The notes below the pieces were generated by a model, which was not told the DNA's origin, made no database searches, and worked only from the letters and a program-made list of their open reading frames with translations. Source: Firm-04 sp045596625 (GTDB lineage Bacteria; Bacillota; Clostridia; Oscillospirales; Ruminococcaceae). From it: 40,656 nt of DNA. Position numbers and translations under genes: made by a program. Below are positions 37,309-40,656 of this stretch, piece after piece; position 1 is the first letter of the stretch; every line of letters starts with the position of its first letter. The DNA is taken from NCBI GenBank assembly GCA_045596625.1, contig JAZOCU010000036.1, positions 1 through 40,656 of the forward strand, in the 5' to 3' direction.

Positions 37309-40163
37309 GCTCTGAGTGTATCCAGCCCTGCAAGATAGCGGAGGATCATTGCGCTGTCCTCTGCATTAATCAGCCCGGAGTGATCGCAATCGCCGTTGGC
37401 AATACCCTGTGCAGTAATGGTGATTGTCGTATCCTCACCGATATAACGATTGAGCAGAACCACATCATCAATCTTGACAAGGCCGTCACAGTTGACATCA
37501 CCCTTCAAGGAAGGTGTAAGGGATTCTGTGGTAGTGGTAGTTGTGGTTGTAGTCGTGGTAGTCGTGGTCGTGCTAGTCGTGGTCGTGGTAGTTGTAGTCG
37601 TGGTAGTTGTGGTCGTGGTAGTCGTGGTGGTCGTGGTTTCCTCGACTTCTTTCATAGTAAGGGTCACCGTATCGCTCTGAACGCTCTTGCCATACTGATC
37701 GGTGATCAAGCAGCAGACCTGACGGCCATCAACCGTTGCATCCATGACAGCAGAGTAGGTTGCAGTCGTATTGTCCGACACGGTGAATTCGGTATCGTTT
37801 GCGTTGCAATACCACCACCGATACTGCAGACCATCACCGACTGCGGTAACAGAGGTCTTGACGACAGTGCCGCTGGGTGCGGATGCATTGGTAGGCTGCT
37901 TGGTGATCGTTACGGGATAAGCCATGGTCAGCGTCACAGTATTGCTCGTAACACTCTTTCCATACTGATCGGTGATCACACAGTATACCTTACGGCCGTT
38001 GGCAGAGGTGCCCATAGTCGTTGAGTAGGTTGCAGTTGTATTGACCGATGCCTGGAATTCGGTATCGTTTGCATTGCAATAATACCACTGATACTTCAGG
38101 CCATCGCCGCTTGCGGTAACAGAGGTCTTGATGGTAGAACCATCCAGTGCAGAGACATTTGTGGGCTGCTTGGTGATCTTTACAGGATAACCCATGGTAA
38201 GGGTCACCGGATTGGTTTGCCGTCTGTTGTTGTTTGCATCGGTGATCACGCAGTAAACCTGACGGCCATTGGCAGCGTCCGTCATGGTAGCAACGTAATT
38301 TTTCGTTTTATTCTTCGATTCCATAAATGCAGTGCTGCCTGCATTGCAATAATACCACTGATACTTCAGACCATCACCGCTTGCGGTAACAGAGGTCTTA
38401 ACGGTAGTGCCGCTCAGTGCGGATGCATTGGTGGGGTGCTTGGTGATCATAATGGGAGAATCCATGATCAGGGTCGCCATATTTGTCTGCAATGTGTTGT
38501 TGTTCTCATCGGTGATCACGCAGTAGATCTTACGGCCATCGGCAGCGTCCGTCATGGTAGCAACGTAATTTTTCGTTTTATTCTTCGATTCCATAAATGC
38601 AGTGCTGCCTGCATTGCAATAATACCACTGATATTTCAGACCATCACCGGTTGCGGTGACAGAGGTCTTGACAGTTGTACCGTTCTGTGCAGATGTATCA
38701 GCGGGCTGCTTCGTGATCTGAATCGGGTACAGATCCTCGCTGATACATTGTTTCACATATTGCGTGACACAATTGTCACCGGTTACAGAATTGTAAAAAT
38801 ATTTGTTCAGATAGTCTGTAAAGCTTTCTTCCGCAGAAATGTTCTTGTTTTTCTTTGCAAGATCATACACAGCATAGAGGCTCATTGCAAATTTTTTATA
38901 ATTTTTCTTGTGTGGAGCGAATGTGATTCCGGTGAATGCCTTGAATGCATCGATCACCGCTTCATAATCCTCAGGAAGATATGCTGTTTCAAACCGAAAG
39001 AATTCTTCCAAGAATTCCCAACCGTTCTCATAGGCAATGTTGATTATGTTTGCCGCCATGCCTATCAGCGGATCGCCGTTCCTGCGCTCCGGGGTCATAA
39101 TACGATCATAGGGCAATACATCATTTCCGAATGAAATCAAGGTGTCCTGCAGATTATCGCAGTTCTGAATCGCAGTGAGGCTGCGCACATTCGTGTACAA
39201 CTCATCAGAGCTTTGACCGTTGTTGGAAAAATAGTACCATTTTCCGTAGTTGGATTCTTTGCCGTGCGCATGACTGATTTCGTGGATTTCTGCCCAAGTA
39301 AGGATGTTTTCGCCGTTGGCGTTATAGTCAAGTATTTCCTTGGACGCATCCGTATGGTAGCCTATGATGCCATCACCACAATACAATCCATAAGAATCTA
39401 TGGGGTCATTCATCACAATCAGATACTTTTTGTGACGTAAGCCCGTCAACTCGCACACAGCATTGATATACACAGCCACACGGGTTGCCCATTTCTTGTA
39501 TACTGCGGTAGAAATATCAGATCTGATCGGTACACGCATCATCACATCTTCAAGAGGTGTATCAACGTCGATTATATTAAAACCGGAAAGGCTGGTAACC
39601 ACTGCACCACCATGAAATTTCAAATCGGTAACGTCGGATAAACTATTTGTATAGAAGGTCAAATAGGTTCCATATGCCGTAAAATGAAATGTTACGGTAT
39701 AGGTACCAAAGGGGCAATCACCGGTAGGTGCAGTATAAGAATATGTTTTCTCGGTATATGCTGTCAAAGAGCCATTGTAAGGCTCGCTGGCGTTATTGCT
39801 TGCAATAACCAAAAGTTCCATTTTGGATACCATGTCTTCGGTCAAGCCGTCAGCGCTGATTTCCATGGTAAGGCTGACATTACTCAGCAGCGGCACTTGG
39901 ATTGCACCATTGTTTGTCACTGACTCACCAGCAAGAACAACAGCATCCAAGCTGGTTCCGTTCACGCCGACACCTTTTGTGATATCCACTTGGATCTGTG
40001 ATTCGTCGATGTTGATTTTGCCGTTGCCATCCGTATCAGAAATGAATGGTTTTTCCTCGGCGGCACTTATGCCGACACGGTCAAACGTACCGATCATTGC
40101 ACTGAAGGACAGGACACCCGCAAGCAGTGTTGCGAATCGTCTTTTTATTCTGTTTGGATTCAT
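37254..40163 (-). CDS. Secreted M60/gluzincin-like metalloprotease with four Ig-like repeats and a dockerin
   Basis: The 969-residue protein has a signal peptide (residues 1 to about 35), a single EF-hand-like loop (Asp43-x-Asp45-x-Asn47 to Glu54), and a beta-rich domain. A metalloprotease domain carries IHEISHAHG (His294, Glu295, His298) with Glu321 in DELYTNVRSL as the likely third ligand, the pattern of peptidase M60/enhancin enzymes that attack glycoproteins such as mucins. Four Ig-like repeats of exactly 90 residues start at 483, 573, 663 and 753. A threonine linker of about 40 residues leads to a type I dockerin (from 886; loops DVNCDGLVKIDD and DCDHSGLINAED). The last 18 residues look like out-of-frame readthrough. 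Protease activity is inferred; M60 is the best family guess. Confidence 0.82.
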   Translation of the reverse strand: MNPNRIKRRFATLLAGVLSFSAMIGTFDRVGISAAEEKPFISDTDGNGKINIDESQIQVDITKGVGVNGTSLDAVVLAGESVTNNGAIQVPLLSNVSLTMEISADGLTEDMVSKMELLVIASNNASEPYNGSLTAYTEKTYSYTAPTGDCPFGTYTVTFHFTAYGTYLTFYTNSLSDVTDLKFHGGAVVTSLSGFNIIDVDTPLEDVMMRVPIRSDISTAVYKKWATRVAVYINAVCELTGLRHKKYLIVMNDPIDSYGLYCGDGIIGYHTDASKEILDYNANGENILTWAEIHEISHAHGKESNYGKWYYFSNNGQSSDELYTNVRSLTAIQNCDNLQDTLISFGNDVLPYDRIMTPERRNGDPLIGMAANIINIAYENGWEFLEEFFRFETAYLPEDYEAVIDAFKAFTGITFAPHKKNYKKFAMSLYAVYDLAKKNKNISAEESFTDYLNKYFYNSVTGDNCVTQYVKQCISEDLYPIQITKQPADTSAQNGTTVKTSVTATGDGLKYQWYYCNAGSTAFMESKNKTKNYVATMTDAADGRKIYCVITDENNNTLQTNMATLIMDSPIMITKHPTNASALSGTTVKTSVTASGDGLKYQWYYCNAGSTAFMESKNKTKNYVATMTDAANGRQVYCVITDANNNRRQTNPVTLTMGYPVKITKQPTNVSALDGSTIKTSVTASGDGLKYQWYYCNANDTEFQASVNTTATYSTTMGTSANGRKVYCVITDQYGKSVTSNTVTLTMAYPVTITKQPTNASAPSGTVVKTSVTAVGDGLQYRWWYCNANDTEFTVSDNTTATYSAVMDATVDGRQVCCLITDQYGKSVQSDTVTLTMKEVEETTTTTTTTTTTTTTTTTTTTTSTTTTTTTTTTTTTTTESLTPSLKGDVNCDGLVKIDDVVLLNRYIGEDTTITITAQGIANGDCDHSGLINAEDSAMILRYLAGLDTLRASAKTVSSFIARMFRAIR
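37529..37640 (-). repeat. ACN tract encoding the protease's threonine linker
   Basis: About 37 codons, nearly all ACN, with one TCN serine. On the plus strand it reads as a valine run, which is not a gene. Composition mirrors 31123-31198. Confidence 0.88.
37640..38719 (-). repeat. Four tandem 270-bp repeats (Ig-like modules)
   Basis: In-frame units of exactly 270 bases. Units 1 and 2 are nearly identical over 38271-38379 versus 38541-38649 (one visible difference), while units 3 and 4 resemble each other more than 1 and 2, pointing to two rounds of duplication or later conversion. Confidence 0.92.
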
Positions 40164-40209
40164 GCAAAAATTCCCCTATCATAAGTATTTTTTGCCATTC
40201 AGCATATTA

Positions 40210-40238
40210 ATCATAACGAATTTCAGCCGCTTTGTCAA
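40210..40238 (-). promoter_or_regulatory. Sigma-A promoter of the dockerin-protease gene
   Basis: On the minus strand, TTGACA (40238-40233), 17-base spacer, TATGAT (40215-40210). GGGG before the ATG serves as ribosome binding site. Confidence 0.8.
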
Positions 40239-40403
40239 GGCAAAATAATACAAAAACCGATTTTTTTCGCATTTACACAAAAATGAAGCAACCCGACTTT
40301 CTCATTCATGCAAATTTGCAACCATAGACAAAAACAAATTATTTTACTTAACCGATACCTGTTGTTAATAAATTGTAAAGTGCTTAGTTGACGCATCTGT
40401 TCG

Positions 40404-40418
40404 AGCGGCAGTGCCGCT
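40404..40418. repeat. Palindrome in the divergent intergenic region
   Basis: AGCGGCA-G-TGCCGCT is a perfect 15-base palindrome between the protease and the last gene, followed by TGCGCTTTT. It may be an operator. The rest of 40240-40500 is AT-rich and shows no gene I can support. Confidence 0.35.
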
Positions 40419-40502
40419 TGCGCTTTTCATTGACATAGATTCGCAGTCGTTTTGTGCGATGGATGACGGTACGATCATATCCACCCCAATTTGTGCAGAA
40501 TA

Positions 40503-40531
40503 TTGACAAATTCAAAGAAATACCGTATAAT
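40503..40531 (+). promoter_or_regulatory. Sigma-A promoter of the last gene
   Basis: Perfect TTGACA, 17-base spacer, perfect TATAAT at 40526-40531. GGAGAT follows close to the ATG at 40561. Confidence 0.88.
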
Positions 40532-40560
40532 AAACGCTATAACGGAAAGGAGATCGATCC

Positions 40561-40656
40561 ATGAATCCAAATCCTACAGACAAGAATTCTTTGCCCCCGG
40601 ATACAACGACGGATACAACGTCGGATACAACGTCGGATGCAACGCCGGATACAACG
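40561..40656 (+). CDS. Thr/Asp-rich repeat protein, 5' fragment only
   Basis: Only 32 codons are visible, starting MNPNPTDKNSLPPD and passing into four-residue repeats of the DTTS/DTTT type, encoded by 12-base DNA repeats from about 40598 to the window edge. No signal peptide precedes the repeats, so it may be a cytosolic N-terminal low-complexity tail in front of a membrane protein or another domain; that part is not visible. A consensus promoter and a GGAGAT ribosome binding site show it is a real gene. Function unknown. Confidence 0.7.
   Translation, partial: MNPNPTDKNSLPPDTTTDTTSDTTSDATPDTT

Noticed and set aside
37450..37680. A plus-strand frame with a long valine run
   Set aside because: It is the complement of the ACN threonine-linker codons of the protease gene.
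37640..38719. Tandem repeats considered as a CRISPR array or mobile element
   Set aside because: Units are 270 bases, contiguous and in frame, encoding Ig-like domains; no spacers, terminal repeats or transposase.
38217..39134. A 305-codon plus-strand frame containing repeated segments
   Set aside because: Its repeats are the complement of the Ig modules; the minus-strand reading has Ig-like and protease motifs, signal peptide and dockerin.
40430..40458. Extra TTGACA at 40430 as a second promoter for the last gene
   Set aside because: No acceptable -10 box at 16-18 bases; the perfect promoter at 40503-40531 is sufficient.

Overview
The window looks like a chromosome segment of a gut or rumen Ruminococcus-type bacterium (Firmicutes, Oscillospiraceae). 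The evidence is two secreted proteins with cellulosome-style type I dockerins behind threonine-only linkers, a complete spoIIIAA-AH operon, a Firmicutes L10 leader ahead of rplJ-rplL, sigma-A promoters with close to consensus boxes, and the usual clostridial order nusB-xseA-xseB-ispA-dxs-tlyA-nadK-argR-recN. This assignment is inferred from gene content alone; no database was searched.

Positions 1-7340 hold nucleoside, methyl-cycle and NAD salvage genes. On the minus strand, ahcY precedes a purine nucleoside phosphorylase cut by the window edge. Divergently on the plus strand lie a PduL-type phosphotransacylase, then pncA and pncB (nicotinamide to nicotinate to NaMN), a cytosolic glycosidase-like TIM-barrel protein and a Cof-type HAD phosphatase. 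Positions 7366-11598 are an iorA-iorB-paaK-ACT operon that should interconvert aryl 2-oxo acids, aryl-acyl-CoA and free aryl acids with ferredoxin. A small coiled-coil/zinc-ribbon gene with a long leader and a strong terminator follows.

Positions 12476-17287 are spoIIIAA to spoIIIAH, preceded by a sigma-E-like promoter. Positions 17479-27241 are a housekeeping run: Asp23/Gls24 protein, nusB, a TsaD-like paralogue, xseA, xseB, ispA, dxs, tlyA, nadK, argR and recN, often with overlapping ends. rplJ-rplL follow with their own promoter, L10 leader and attenuator, away from rplKA and rpoBC.

Positions 28480-40656 are accessory and surface-directed. A dockerin-bearing PL11 rhamnogalacturonan lyase lies behind two promoters, one of which could express a 27-residue peptide. 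Next come a membrane-anchored, probably beta-propeller protein, and a minus-strand operon of a YtrA-type GntR regulator, ABC ATPase, ABC permease and CPBP protease. A 969-residue minus-strand protein follows, with an M60/gluzincin-like metalloprotease domain, four 90-residue Ig-like repeats, a threonine linker and a dockerin. The last gene starts a Thr/Asp-rich repeat protein and runs off the edge.

The most unusual signals are the dockerin-borne M60-like protease, whose 3' end retains an out-of-frame fragment of a fifth Ig repeat, and the small ORF with tandem operator-like repeats upstream of the rhamnogalacturonan lyase. I saw no CRISPR array, insertion sequence, tRNA or rRNA gene.
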